Of a DNA stretch of 64,000 nt, positions 1-12,271 are shown piece by piece (position 1 is the stretch's first letter; every line of letters begins with the position of its first letter). The stretch is from NCBI GenBank assembly GCA_963971225.1, contig OZ020267.1:94105648-94169647 (forward strand), in the 5' to 3' direction. A model generated the notes under the pieces. That model worked only from the letters and a program-made list of their open reading frames with translations. It did no database searches and was not told the origin of the DNA. Made by a program: the position numbers and the translations under genes. This stretch comes from Melieria omissa (lineage: Eukaryota; Arthropoda; Insecta; Diptera; Ulidiidae).

Positions 1-182
1 TATGTATGAATGTATGTATATGTATAAGTATATGGTGTCTACAAATGGATGGATACAGTGAGTGCTAAAAATATGGCGCGTCGGCAGCATTGGCCGGACT
101 GGGACAGTCTTAAGTTTGGCCTTAGCCTTCCTACTTATAACGTGATATATTTAGGTACATATGTAAGTATTAAAATTTTACA

Positions 183-480
183 GCCGCCGTAGCTCAGCTG
201 GCTAGTGCGTTGGGCCGCGAGTCAAATGCGACGCCCGAATCCGGGATCAAGACTCCGTTGCGTTAACACCGAAAAAAAAGAAAAACAACAATTTTTCTTT
301 CGGCGGCTGCCTTTCAGCAGGAAATGGCAAACCTCTGAGAGTAAAATTGCCTATGAAAAAGCTTCCAACTCGACGTTCGGAATCGGCATAAAAACTGTAG
401 ATCCCTTCCAACCCTGTAAAAATTCACACGCCCAACACGGATGGTTGCGGGTAGCTAGGCCTTAGTCGCAGTATCGGGCT
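183..480 (+). repeat. tRNA-derived SINE copy
   Basis: The first 75 bases look like a tRNA head: GTAGCTCAGCTGGCTAG resembles a pol III A box, and a weaker B-box-like GAATCC follows. It does not fold or read as a clean tRNA. The body has GGCAAACCTCTGAGAG, then TATGAAAAAGCTTC, CGTTCGG and GGCATAAAAACTGTAG, which I recognise as the body of a common insect SINE. A reverse copy of the head lies at 8,070-8,155. Boundaries are approximate; no target duplication was found. Confidence 0.55.
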
Positions 481-3400
481 GTCGTGCCAGTCAAGAAAAA
501 GAAGAAGTATTAAAATAAGTTCACATTCGCTGCGAGACAGCACCACGAGTCGGCCGTAAAAGCACCCTTTGCTGTACGCTGGTGATGTATCCATGTGTGC
601 GGTTGTGTGCGTTCGTCCGTGCGCCAAAATACGTTGAAAGCACACAAGTGGAAGAAGCGTCGGTACGTTGAGTGTGTTTGTTACCAACTGACTGCTTGAT
701 TTCATACCATGTAAATGCTATGCATGCTTATATATCATAACTAATAACAACAACAATAATAACAAATACTGCAACGCAATCACGTTTCTCTCGTCAGTTG
801 TTCGTGGAGAAGGTCACGAACGCAACGACGCGGCTGCTTCCGCCACACACACTCGAACTCACGTATACACGCCCCGCCATGCTCCGCCATTTTCCCCACA
901 TTTTCCGACGAGTCGAAGGCGGCTGTGGCTGTGCGTGCGGGAGTCGCATACGAAATGTAACAGGTTAATCAGTGGTACGGTCGACCGCCGCGTGGATATG
1001 GAAATGGGCTGAGCGGGCGGGTGGGAAAAAGCAGCAGGGAGTAAATGAAATTTAAATATATGTATGGTGTGCGTGTGCTGGTCGCAAAGCATGGTGTCGT
1101 ATCCTTATTGACTTTGCGTTCAAGCGAAACATGGCAGCAAGGGTGTGGGAGAGGCATTGAGCGGAGCAAAGGGCGTAATTATTTTGGATTTTTGTATAGC
1201 TGGCCAGCCATAAATCATCATGCATCATTATCGACGGCCAACTCTATCCCCGCTGTCGCTTTATCTAATTCTGTTTCCTCTTGCCGCCAAGCTGCTGGAA
1301 TGCTCAAGTGCTGGTGTGCTAAGAGCCTCCGTGATTGCTTGCGGGTTGCGGCAGTTTCGCACCGCCCTCAAATGTCCTTTCCCGATATACGCCTTATACC
1401 TACATATTTGCCGTTGCCGTGGCATATTGGAGCGCGAATTATTTTTGGCGGCAATGTGCTTCATTAGTTTTGGATAAGTTGAGATGAGATAGGAATTGCG
1501 AGTGCGAGAGAGGAAGAATTTGAGCGCTCCTCGCAGCATTTGTGTTGATAATGGTAAGGTAAAAATGACCCGTGGAGGGTAAAAATGAGTTTATATCGAA
1601 CGATTCTGAATGCAATGAAAAAACTGTGTACACAAGCGAAAATATTTAAATTTTATTTTTAGGTGCATCGCAACAAAACCACCAGAGTGAGAACAGCGGG
1701 CTGCTGCAGCGGCAAAGTGTTTGTGCGCCGCTACTCTGCGGTCTGTTGGCTTTTATGCAGCACGCCTGCCTTTGACAAACCCACCAGCCCCCACACACAG
1801 TAATGACAACCTTTTATATCAGCAAGCTTTAGCGCCACATACTGCGGCCGCTTGAATGCCTTCGAAACAGCGCGTAACGTAAAACACGCGAAGCCGGTGC
1901 CAAGCGGTTCAATACAAAGCGGGTGCGGCAAGCGGGATTGGCTTGAAGGGCATATGGGTCAGTGCGTTCGTGTGTCCCACGCCGTCATATGCGGCGTATT
2001 TCTAATGAAAAAATTACGACCAGCAACAAGGAGCAAGGAGAACGACTGCCACGTATTCTGTTTGGCTGTGTGGCGGGAAAATTGTTCGTTGCATGAAATG
2101 GGGTCAACTTTAAAAATAGAAGACCCGCATCATGAACTCATGTCGCTGGCAAACAGACAGCAAACCAACAACAGCAACAGCAATTGCAACAACAACGACA
2201 ACAAGAGCAACAGCAACCCATACTGAGGCACACGTCAGCCACAGCAACATTGCCAACCAACCAAATGTAGCAACACCAACATTACTGGCGGCACCCATAG
2301 CTCTGGCACAAACAACAGTGGCGCATAAAAGGGCTGGACGGGAAAATGCTAAAAAAGGTGGAAGTGAATGGCGGTGGGTGGGACGCGCAGCCAGCCGTCA
2401 TGACAGGCAGTGACAATTTCCGCTTCAGTGATTTTGCCATAATTCAAAAGCGTGTCTGTGCTGTTGCGAGAGCTTGCGTAGTTTTGTGGTTTTGTTGGTG
2501 ATGCCTTTGCCGTAGCTTAATATATTTGTAAAAATGAACGGATATTAAAGTGTTTTCAGAGAGCAGAAACAAAAACTTGCAATTCATATAGAAAAGGAAA
2601 ACTCCTGAAAGTGTGCCACTGTGCTTTCCGGTAATGGAATTTTTTCAAACAAGTAGTCGGTCGTTGAAAGTAGTTGCGGCGTCAAGAGACGGTTGTTTGA
2701 ATTCGTGCGAATGTTGTTGGGGCCCTAAGAGTCAAATGATGTACAGCGTCACTTACAGGTGAGGTGGTTAGAGTTTGTCATAACTTTTTATTTTCATCTG
2801 CTTCACGCTATTCATCGGACTCATTGGGTGCAATTCGTTTTCAAGTTCTCAAGAACGAATGCCACGCACGCTTGAATTTTTAGATAGAATCGGAGAATAT
2901 AAATGCCAATTTGATATCGTGTTTACATTATTCGTCGTATCACTCAACTGCTCTCCGTCTGCTTTTCTTCGTCCTGCTATCGCCAATATTTATCTACAGC
3001 GGCAACTAAGCAAACACCATTCAATTGTGTGAAGTAGTCGTCGTGACATTTCGTCGTTGACAGTTCAAAACGCATTGCCAAAGAACGTAATTAAAATCAA
3101 TCAATGCTGTTCAAATATTTCCCAATACTGGAATGGAAAAGCTTAGAAACCCGACTGCTATGGTGCGCACTGCCACCTCCCAGCACCGCTGTTGTGCGTT
3201 CTCGGTGTGTCTTTTCAAATAAAATTCGCAGGAAATCGCATTTACGTGTGGCTGGAGGCGAGATATAGAAACTCCTTAGCAATACAACATGTAACCAAAC
3301 ACAGCAGTCAAGGATGCTGGGGAAGCGGCAGCAAACACTCAAACGAAAATGATTTTCGGACTCATTTCAGCCATATTCATTTTGAGGGACGTAAAATGTT

Positions 3401-3900
3401 CAAGTGTCAGCTTAGACTCGATGGAAAAATTGCATTTGGACTTGTATTCAAACCTTGTGTATGGATTTACAACATTTTTCTTTACTCACATTCAATAATG
3501 CTTCGCCTCTAAGCCATCGCTTTTCTTAACATCATAACGAACATCAACGGGTGTTTAACCCTCAAATGCAGGAATTGTTTTCTTGCTTATTAAATAAACA
3601 TAGCTTTCTCAATCAACCGTTGTTCAGATATAATTTACACAGTGGAGAGAAATTTCACTGCGCTCACTAACACCATCTCATTGTCAATTTTGCCGACCCC
3701 TGCTTTAGAGCAAGTAACTTCCTTCCTTGTAACCAAATGCATATTAAATACTAGCAAACATACTTTGGATTTATGTATATAGATGCCGTTAAAAAAAAAC
3801 ATAGCATTTTAATTTGAAGTTATGCACATATGTATGTATACATGTTATATGAGTAATGACTGCCCTGCAAGAACACTATAGGGAAACTGATTAATCATTT
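481..3900. other. Intergenic, no supported gene
   Basis: No open frame here looks like a protein family; the short frames are low complexity. CAA/CAG runs lie at about 2,155-2,220. A possible host 5'-UTR exon ends near 2,758, where CACTTACAG is followed by GTGAGG, a splice donor shape, and the preceding 100 bases are less AT-rich. No downstream partner exon was found, so this is only a hint. Confidence 0.4.
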
Positions 3901-3904
3901 AACG

Positions 3905-4870
3905 CAGGGATGAGCAACACGCGGCCCGCACGACACGAGAAGTACTCATTGCGCATACATTGCACTCTCTACGTGTTCGCACGTACAGCGCGCGCGGTCA
4001 ACATCGGCGCACGCGGTCAACTTGGTCGTTGGATTGACGGCAAACTATTTATAGTAGATGAGTGTTCGAGCACTCATTTTGTAGGTAATTTCAAGTACTT
4101 TAAAATGGTATCGAAGCAGTATGCGAAAAAACCTACCGGTTTCACGGTATTCACGAAAAACGAAAACTATCCCTCACTTTTGACCTTTGACCGGCCATTG
4201 TGATTCACCTAATCGACCTCATTAGATAGATAATTTTATTCCCCACAAATTTGATCCCTCGGACTTGTCGGTACGAGCAATAGCACCGGAGATAAGGAGT
4301 TAAAACGAGCTCACCCCTAAATAAGCAGGGGGTAGTATCTTCCCCCACCCCCTCGAATACGAAAACTCAGTTTTCGACTCAGGACATGCCCCCGAACACA
4401 CCCTCAAAATTTCAGCCATTAAGTATTTTTTTTTAGTAAATGTGATTTATTTGTCTCTATTTACTGTACTAAAAATGAACTAAGCAATTCGCGCAATTAA
4501 ACTCAACCGAGCGAGAAGTGGTGTGTGAAGCATTCCGCATGTGACGAGCGATTCCGCGAATCGCTGCGAAAAAGAGAAAAATATAACGGTAAAGTAGTAC
4601 TCGGCCTAGTAAACAAAATGTGATTCTAGTGACTCTCTCGCCACTTTACTCGGTCACTGACTCAATCAACAACTCGCCTTACTGTTTAGACGAAACGAGT
4701 ACTAGTTCGAGTTACTGTCTCGTCACTCTACTCGTTACGTGTAATCAAACCTTAAAGATTTAATAGGCAGCTGTTCGCTCGCACCTTCTATCATTGTGGT
4801 TTGAATTCCTTGTGATTATCAAGCTGTCTCGCTCACTCACATCAGCCTTCAATATAGTTGCTGTCAGTCC
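3905..4870. other. Unclassified sequence, possible hAT-like end
   Basis: At 3,905 the sequence CAGGGATGAGCAAC resembles a hAT-type terminal repeat, followed by GC-rich CG-containing sequence unlike its surroundings. I did not find the matching inverted end or an 8-bp target duplication. No gene is visible. A C-rich tract lies at about 4,330-4,395, and several short GAGTAC/ACTCG-type inverted motifs at 4,600-4,740. Confidence 0.25.
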
Positions 4871-4877
4871 TTATTAA

Positions 4878-5159
4878 CCCTGCTGTCATAACGTTATTTT
4901 TTACCCCTGAAATCATAACGATACGTCTGGGAGACGTATAAAGATTTACTATCTTAAACCGATATTTAAAGGTACGATATCAGCAAATATTTCACTTACA
5001 TCAGAAATATGTATATTTTTCTGTAAAATAAAAGTCATAGTTGCTAATTATATAACTGAGATAACTGACAATTTGGATTTGCTGTGAGAACAATTGTGGA
5101 AGAGAGCGCAAAACGTAAAAAGAGCTTACGTCTCGCAGACGTACGTTATGACAGTAGGG
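4878..5159. mobile_element. piggyBac-like MITE (TTAA target)
   Basis: The ends CCCTGCTGTCATAACGT and ACGTTATGACAGTAGGG are inverted repeats with one mismatch. TTAA lies directly outside each end (4,874-4,877 and 5,160-5,163). TTAA target duplication plus a CCC start is the piggyBac signature. The 282-bp element has no coding capacity, so it would have been moved in trans. Confidence 0.8.
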
Positions 5160-5576
5160 TTAATCAGCCCTGATAGAAACTTCATTGATTACTGATATCA
5201 GGACTGTATAAACCTATCAGCACTGATTAAAAGTAATTTTTTGTTGTTTAATTGTTTAAATTTACTATAGAATAGTAATTTTTTTGTTTTTACACAATTT
5301 TGGAATGAATTAAACTAAAATAATTTAAAATTGTTAATTTTAATATTAATTAATTAATCTAAACCATAGAAGAAAAAACTGAAATTAATTTTTAACATCT
5401 CAGTTGAACAATTCCAAAACTTTGTCTGCAAACATTTTCTCCATCTCCATCTTCCGCCGAACCTTTGAGTTTGTGTGGTCTGAAAAAGGGTTAAAGAAAG
5501 GGTTAGTTAAGAATTTTGGTTATTTTCACAGGATTTTTCCGCACATTCCATTGATTGAGCAGGTTCTCGAAATTTC
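5160..5576. other. AT-rich intergenic DNA
   Basis: Nothing recognisable. It could include the 3' end of the neighbouring transposon relic, whose terminal repeat I could not define. Confidence 0.4.
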
Positions 5577-6370
5577 TTAAATTTCGAGATATTGGATTCG
5601 TAAATCCTTTTCTGTCTGCTCAAGCAATTTTGCAATGTTCTTTTTTTTCATTTTACAGGGTTTTTCATCATGATCCGAAAAAGTAAATAAAGAAAAAAAA
5701 CTATTAAAATTTGAATTTTGATGAAACTTTATTATTAGGTATTTTTCGATGACTTTTTTACATATAGTGGGCTGTAAGGCGCCAAGAACTGCACGTATGT
5801 TGTCCCTCAAATGCTCCAGAGTCTGCGGATTGTCTGCATAGACTTGGTCTTTCGCGTAGCCCCAAAGAAAAAGGTCCAAAAGGTTCAGATCGCACGATCT
5901 TGACGGCCAATTGGCATCATCAAAACGCGAAATTATGCGTTCATCGAACATGGGTCGCAATTCTGTCATGTTCGGTCGTGTTGTGTGGCATGTAGCGCCG
6001 TCCTGTTGAAACCACATCTCCACCACATCCATATCTTCGATCGCTGGCCAGAAATACTCGGTTATCATACGGCCATAACGTTCAGAATTTACGGTAACGG
6101 TCAATAGCAATATTTTCGGTCGGTAGCAATATTTTCGGCCGAACGAGCAGGGCGCTTACGTATTGGCTTCTGTACATCTTGTACAGAACCAGTTCGTTCG
6201 AATTTCGCCAATAAATCCGAAATTGTTGACAAAACAGGCCTTCCGTGACGTCTGAAATCCTTCCTTAGTGCGCGAAAAGTGGTGCTCAAATTTTCACCAT
6301 TTTTGTAGAGAATTTTTACTATGTTTACACGTTGAGCGATGCTAAATCGGTCCATTTTCATAAATGGCAA
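5577..6370 (-). pseudogene. Internally deleted Tc1/mariner-type transposase
   Basis: Read on the minus strand. The first piece (6,370 to about 6,120) is a helix-turn-helix N-terminus with FSIAQRVNIVKILYKNGEN and a RRHGRPVLS hinge, like insect transposons of the DUF4817 type. The second piece (6,110-5,577) is the C-terminal half of the catalytic core: WFQQDGATCHTTR holds the second acidic residue, and a WPSRSCDLNLLD segment stands where the third motif is expected. The first catalytic aspartate region is missing. At the junction (6,105-6,137) a 15-base motif TAGCAATATTTTCGG occurs twice, probably a deletion scar. Not functional; terminal repeats not identified. Confidence 0.7.
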
Positions 6371-6681
6371 ACACTAAACTACAATATTAACACAATGCAA
6401 CGACAGATGACAGCTGCGGTTGTCGAACGCAAGGCTGCCAAAGTTTTCGGTTCGAAATGAAGAACCCTTTTTTAATTTTATTCACAGAACACAAATACTT
6501 ATCTTTATTTCTTTTTTGGTTTTCCTCCTTTTTCCTTCCTTTTTTCCTTTTTGTAAATTCAGCGAACGTCTGCAGCACACCAACTTCACGAAATTTCGCA
6601 ATTTGTGCGCGCCATGTGCACGAGCACCTGTCAAGTTCAAGAGTCAATGTATACATTAGCTATCTTGTTCTCTCATATATA

Positions 6682-7272
6682 GGGTGTTTTTTTTAGAGGT
6701 TTGTTTTTCGAATAGAGATAAAACTGGCATTTTGTGGTCAAATCTGGCAACTCTAATGTCATTTATGTTCAGTTTGGTTTGCCATTTCATCATGAACAGG
6801 TTGACAAAAGAACAACGCTTGCAAATCGTGCAAATTTATTTCGAAAATAATGGTTCAGTTCGCGAAGTTTACCGCAAGCTCCGTCCATTTTATGGTCGAC
6901 AGAGCAATTAATTCGGTTAACCATGGGTCGTTTTCGCACTACGTTTACTCTATGTGATAATACGCATCCGCAGAGACGTCGAACAGTGCGCACCGAAGAA
7001 ACAATTGCCGCTGTAGAGCAAAATGTTGAAGAGGACCCGAATGAATCGATTCGCCACCGTGCACAGCAATTGGAGCTTTGTCCATCAACTGAAAATTGGA
7101 CCTGTAGAATTGGCTTTATTCGAGCCAGCCGCGGCGGCCACATGCCCGAAATCATATTTAAACATTAATGGCATAAAATTATCCTTCCAATAAAGCCAAA
7201 TTGATGGACATTAAAACGATTTTCTTGTGTTTTATTTCAATTCGAAGTTCTATACCTCTAAAAAAAACACCC
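6682..7272 (+). mobile_element. Deleted Tc1/mariner-type element with perfect TIRs
   Basis: The ends GGGTGTTTTTTTTAGAGGT and its exact reverse complement flank the element, with TA on both sides (6,680-6,681 and 7,273-7,274), so it inserted as a Tc1/mariner-type transposon. Inside (about 6,792-7,168, plus) is a broken transposase: an N-terminus with RLTKEQRLQIVQIYFENN, a middle piece with RTVRTEETIAAVEQNVEEDP, and a C-terminal end GGHMPEIIFKH. The catalytic core between the last two is gone and the frame shifts once. It is related in type to the relic at 5,577-6,370 but is a separate insertion. Confidence 0.85.
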
Positions 7273-7274
7273 TA

Positions 7275-8069
7275 TATAACTTCACATTTGAAGAGAATTT
7301 TTATACAAGAACAGTGACGATCATATGACCGCCATGCCTGACCGAAATTTCGGTCAGCCCTCCGAACAAAGTTTCTATCATTTTTGTACAGGCGGTGTGA
7401 AAAAACTGATAGAAACTCTCGTGTACGTGTGATTTTTTGTTTCACTCTAACACATACCTTTCACGTATTTAGGAAAGTATAGCGTGTGCTCCGGTGCAAA
7501 GTGGTTTTGCTCTGCTCTAACGCATACCTATTCCAACCCCCAAATATTTAGTTTTATATAGCTATCTCACCTACTCCTGATGGGAATGTCAGTCAGTTGA
7601 CCGGTCATGTGCCGAAATTTCTGACTGAAATGCTGATGCAAATATCGGTCACAATGTGATGTATAAATCGATCATTCATGACCAATACTCAATATTGAAA
7701 AAATTCAGGTTTTAATTGAAATTTCTTGAAAAACCGTTTGCTTTTACTTCTGCCTGAATTTATTTATTATTATTTAAAATGAAATAATATTAAAAAAAAT
7801 TGAATTAAAAAAAATCATTTGCGGTCCTGCTTGGATGATCCCATATTGTCGCAATCGAAGGCGTTTGCTTAGCGCGGTTCAACTCAACTCCATATTGCCG
7901 GCATCATTGGTATCGGCTTCCTTGGTCTTGCGCTTCGGTACTTGCTATGGCCCAATATTGAAGTTACTGAAAGTACAAAATTATTTAAATAATCAAATAA
8001 TATTATTTAACTTAAATTTTAACTCGAATTCTTACCTTCTTTCTGTTTTTCTTCTTTTTCGGTGTTTAA
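7275..8069. other. AT-rich intergenic DNA with short palindromes
   Basis: No gene. A perfect palindrome GACCGAAATTTCGGTC lies at about 7,339-7,354, and related GGTCA and CCGAAATTT motifs recur at 7,600-7,685, which may be ends of an old undescribed repeat. Confidence 0.35.
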
Positions 8070-8155
8070 AGCAACGGTGTGTTCGCGCGTCGCATTTGAC
8101 TCGCGGCCCCACGCATTAGCCAGCTGAGCTACGTAGCTACGGCAGCCGCCGGCTC
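8070..8155 (-). repeat. SINE head, tRNA-like
   Basis: The reverse complement of this stretch contains GTAGCTCAGCTGGCTAATGC and GGGGCCGCGAGTCAAATGCG, matching the head of the copy at 183-260. The SINE body that follows there is absent here, so this copy is head-only or truncated. Confidence 0.55.
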
Positions 8156-9620
8156 TTAATCAATTTAATTAACTCCGCTGCGAGTTCTTGTTAGCAGGTG
8201 CTTCTATTTTTGTCTCATTTTTACACATGCGTGTATAAGCAATTAATGTTTCTATGGTTGTCAAATGGTTTGTTTCAGTTTAAATGAAAGACAAATTGCA
8301 GCAATATTTTGTCTCAGATGGGCCAAATTTCATGCAAATGTATTAGTAAATTGAAAAAATGTTATGAATGTAATGGAGTTTCGGTCAGGCACGTCTTTTA
8401 CGGAATGCATTTGAGAATTGACCGCTCGAGCTTGAGTGTCTGTGGCCGTTGGTGTTTATAGGAGTTTGTAAAAGGCTGTGCTGAAGCCAGAGCAAGCAAC
8501 ACCATTCCACGTAAACGCTCGCCAACTTTCCAGTCACGTCCGTTTCCGCTTCTTTTTCGGCACTCTCATTGCCAGCAGCAACTACAACAAAATATCTTCC
8601 GCACTTATAAACTTCAATGTAAACTTCAGTGCTCTGGCTGAACACTCGCTGTCGCTACTCTTTGAAAAACGAAAATAATCAGCAGCACTTGGCCGCCGCA
8701 GTGCAACAGGTTTCAAGGCACGAGCTGATCTTGTGCTCTTTTTAATGAGTTCTTGAACGGTCAAGGCTGCTTGGCGCTCGATAACTGACAAGAATCGCTT
8801 CTCCGCAGCCCTACTATAAATTTTGGAAACAAATTAAAAATGACAAAAACAAAAAGAATCAGCAATAAGCGAGGCCCACTGTCGATAAAATTACATTTAA
8901 CTTTAAATCAGTATTATCCTTAACTCCTGCTACGTCACCCCTAAGTACATACATACGTCATGTTGTTGGGCTCACATTGCGTGCCTGCTGAAAGAAGCTG
9001 GTCATTGGCCCTGCAGGGAGAGCACAAAAAAGGGCCGGATCCAGCAACTCGAGCCGAGCTCGTTAACCCTTTTAAACGTTTATTTACATGCACACAGCAG
9101 AAAAGGACTCAGCGATAACAACGCAAAGTGACAAAAACAACTACAAGCGATCGAAAGACATGTTTTATGTTTGTGTGTTTTAGTGGGACACGAAAAAGGA
9201 CATCAACAGCAATGATAACTACAGACCGTCGCTGTGATTTAACGAAGCATACAAAATTCTAATGGCATTACATGCAGTGAAAGAATTGAAAAATCGACCC
9301 GACATTTACTGTGAGGAACAGGAATGCGGCAAATGGAAGCGTTGCCCACATAAGCCGCTATAATTAAAGAATTAGACTTGATCCTTGCGCACGCCAACGC
9401 AAGAAAATAAGCGACAGTAACCCCTCCACACCATGTTGCTGCTGTACGCAGGGGCAGCAGAGCAATGGCAGTGCACATGGATTATAACAAAGCGCTCAAG
9501 TCTTTGCACATGGAACGCGCAGCGTTTTGTTACGCACAATGTGGGCCGACGCCGACAGTGATGAGCGATGTAACTTCGAATGGCAACTTGGGCACGGGAA
9601 TGCGACAATCAAAGAATGCT
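8156..9620. other. Intergenic, no supported gene
   Basis: Short open frames on both strands have no family resemblance. Nothing else recognised. Confidence 0.4.
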
Positions 9621-10093
9621 GCTGCACATGGCACAATAAACAAGGTAGTGGCAGGAAGGAGCGAAAAAATTCACGTGTATTTTGTTAGTGTTTTTGTTCG
9701 GTTCATTGTCAAATCGGACGGACGGTTCTCTTGCCAACAGTATTGCCAGCATCGAATAGACCACTTGGTCTATTCGAAAACGTAAAACTACATCAATTAA
9801 CAGCAAAAGTACATAGCTTCTTTGTTTTAATCTGTTGTTTTACAATTAGGGGCAAAAGTGCTAAGTCCATAGTTCGCCGATTTTGCGTTAATTCATAAAA
9901 GTTGGAAAAATAATATTCTTTCGTCATTGCAAAAATGCTTAAAATTCCACAGAAAAAGAGTTGACTGGCAATGCTGTTCGCCGAATGTAAACAAAACACA
10001 AAAATTTCTGACAACCTACCGAACTCTGAGGAGAAAAAAATAAAATTCGCTCCTTCCTGCCACTACCTTGTTTATTGTGCCATGCTGCTGCAC
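9621..10093. repeat. Inverted repeat, 47-bp arms
   Basis: The left arm (9,621-9,667) includes CACAATAAACAAGGTAGTGG. The right arm (10,046-10,093) is its near-perfect reverse complement, with one small indel near the CATG. About 380 bases separate the arms. A smaller hairpin, ATAGACCACTTGGTCTAT, sits in the loop at about 9,757-9,774. Arms this alike suggest a recent fold-back or MITE-like insertion, though no target duplication was found. Confidence 0.65.
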
Positions 10094-11944
10094 TACTACA
10101 CAAGACTTGGCTAAGACGTAGGTGAAAGCGAAAACGAGCGAAAACCAAGAAAGACGTGGCGTGGAGGAAGAGGAGTTCTGTTGAGGGGAATACGACACAG
10201 TCGGAGCTTTTGTTGGTCCAGGGTTTATGCATTTAGCGATGCTATACAAACAAAGACAATGATGAACATTTTCGACAACGATGCCTACTTTTTATTGATT
10301 AGATGTGTGCCGCTCTTGTTGTTTATTTTCTGGTGACTGTAGTGGTGTGTCAAAGTTCACCGCTCAGCTGGGTGAAAGTGTTACTTAACGTTATGCATGG
10401 CGGCGAGGAGGAAATGTGTGCCTCTGATAAGAGTTTACGGTTCTTAGTGCAGTGCTCAGAGCTTGTCGCAGCCTGTGAGTCGCAGACATGTGACTACTAG
10501 TTGTTGATTGTTTCTTCTAGACGCGTATATGTGCCGTATTTGCTTAAATATTTTATATTTTGAGTTATTGACGCCAGAGACAGTAATTCAAAAGACTTTC
10601 TTTCGTAAGAAGCAGTGGGAAGGGGAGGGGCGTGTGTAAGGCGTTTCCTTGCTGCATCGACACGATCTGTCGTTGTGGACAGCATACTTGAAGGCGCACG
10701 CACAGATTGCAACTTACAAAGTTGCTGAAGCGGCATGCAAACGACAGCGACAGTCGGCCGCAATGACTGCCGCGAACTTTATGTACACTTCCGTTATTTG
10801 CTGCTTCTTCGCCAAAGCTGCTGTCGTTGCATCTTCTTTTCCGTCCCCTTATGTCAGTCTTCATTTTCATTGATGCGAAATGTGTGCGCACTCACATAAG
10901 CAGCGGAGCAGATAAAAATAAATCAAGTCATGTGCGAGCGGCAGCCACACTGTATAGCTGTCGATAAGCGCCCGGTATGTGATGTGTGTGTACGGGGGCG
11001 TAAATATGTCTGCCCGTTTGACTTTGACGAGCTTCCGCCGAAACTGATTATGGTTGAGCAGCCACAGCTATGACGTGCAAACAAAACAAAATGGCGTACA
11101 GTAGCTCAAATTGTCATTTAAGGTTGGGTAAATCATAACTTCTGAACGAATAAAGATAATTGAACATTGAAAAGTTGATAAGAAAGTCTTCAAGCTATTG
11201 TAGTCAAAAAAATAAATTTGACCAAAAGTAGGAAAGTAAGGAAAAACCGGACATAAGTGGAAATGGATAAATCTACATTTGGGTATGCAAAAATGAATCT
11301 AGTTTTGTTTCTAATCTATAGACTCCGAAATGACTTGATTGGTTGCGCTGAAACTTTAACACAATGTATAAAATGTGCAGCTTGGTGGCGCTAGCGACAT
11401 TTTCAATTACAAAAAAATTGACTTCACAGGTGACCCTGGAGTCGAGATATTTACGAAATGACTTTTTCGAAAAAAAATGCATTCAAGTCGTGTCTTCATT
11501 TAGTCGTGTCGAAAAATTGTGTTTTACTCCACTAGTAATATTATTGGCGTTTGACATGAGGGCATAGCACTTCCCATACTTTCAAAGTTTTCAGCAAAAC
11601 TTTAGAAAAATATGAAACTGAAATGAAACTCGGTACATATTTGTCGTGCTTTTCGAAAAAATTTTCTAAAATTAATATTTTTCACAATAGTTACTGAGTG
11701 TAGCAATGCAGACCAGGTTTTAAATTAAAATCCATTAACTTTAAGTATTTCAAATTTGAACTCCTTCACCTTACAATTTAAGACATATTTAATAAAAATT
11801 ATAACATATTTCATCCTTCTTGCTTAAAATTTAGCAAGCAAGGTGGTCACATAAAAATTCAGACGGGCAAAATCCGAACTCTTTGGGTCAACACTCATAG
11901 AAAACTAATGAACAATTTTCCAAGGACGGAACTCTGGTAAGTAT
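10094..11944. other. Intergenic, no supported gene
   Basis: No coding or repeat feature could be supported. The first 900 bases are relatively GC-rich, then the region turns AT-rich from about 11,110. Confidence 0.4.
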
Positions 11945-12271
11945 TGTAACGATACTGCTCGCTGTCACTGTGCAAGGCATTGGAAAGGGAGGAATATTAG
12001 CATACTTGGCATACTTTTAGGGGCATGATAATTTCGCTAGAACATTCGCCAAGAATAATCTGTGCGACAAGTATAAAAAAGACAAGTAAAAAAAAGAAGC
12101 CGGCTACAACGCAGAGGGAGAGTTTGGTTTAGCAAGCAATTGGTAGTTGAAGTGAAGCAGTGAAGTTGTAAATAAAGTGACTACTGTTGTAGAGCTGCAT
12201 TAAAGATTTTTAGTGCGTTTTATTTTTGAGCACAATCCAGAGAAACGAACACTAAACTAATTTTCGTTACA
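11945..12271 (+). mobile_element. Possible solo LTR
   Basis: This 327-bp block begins TGTAACGA and ends TCGTTACA, the short TG...CA inverted ends of a retroviral-type LTR. Inside are a TATA-like GTATAAAAAA near 12,070 and an AATAAA signal near 12,172 followed by a GT-rich stretch, the expected promoter and polyadenylation order. I saw no clean target duplication, primer-binding site or internal coding region nearby, so solo-LTR status is inferred. Confidence 0.5.

Noticed and set aside
186..260. A functional tRNA gene
   Set aside because: The A-box-like stretch is good, but no clean cloverleaf or proper B box follows, and SINE body sequence is attached.
3897..9244. A giant hAT element bounded by ATTTAACG at 3,897 and 9,237
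   Set aside because: The right copy has no inverted counterpart of CAGGGATGAGCAAC; one chance 8-mer match is expected in this much sequence.
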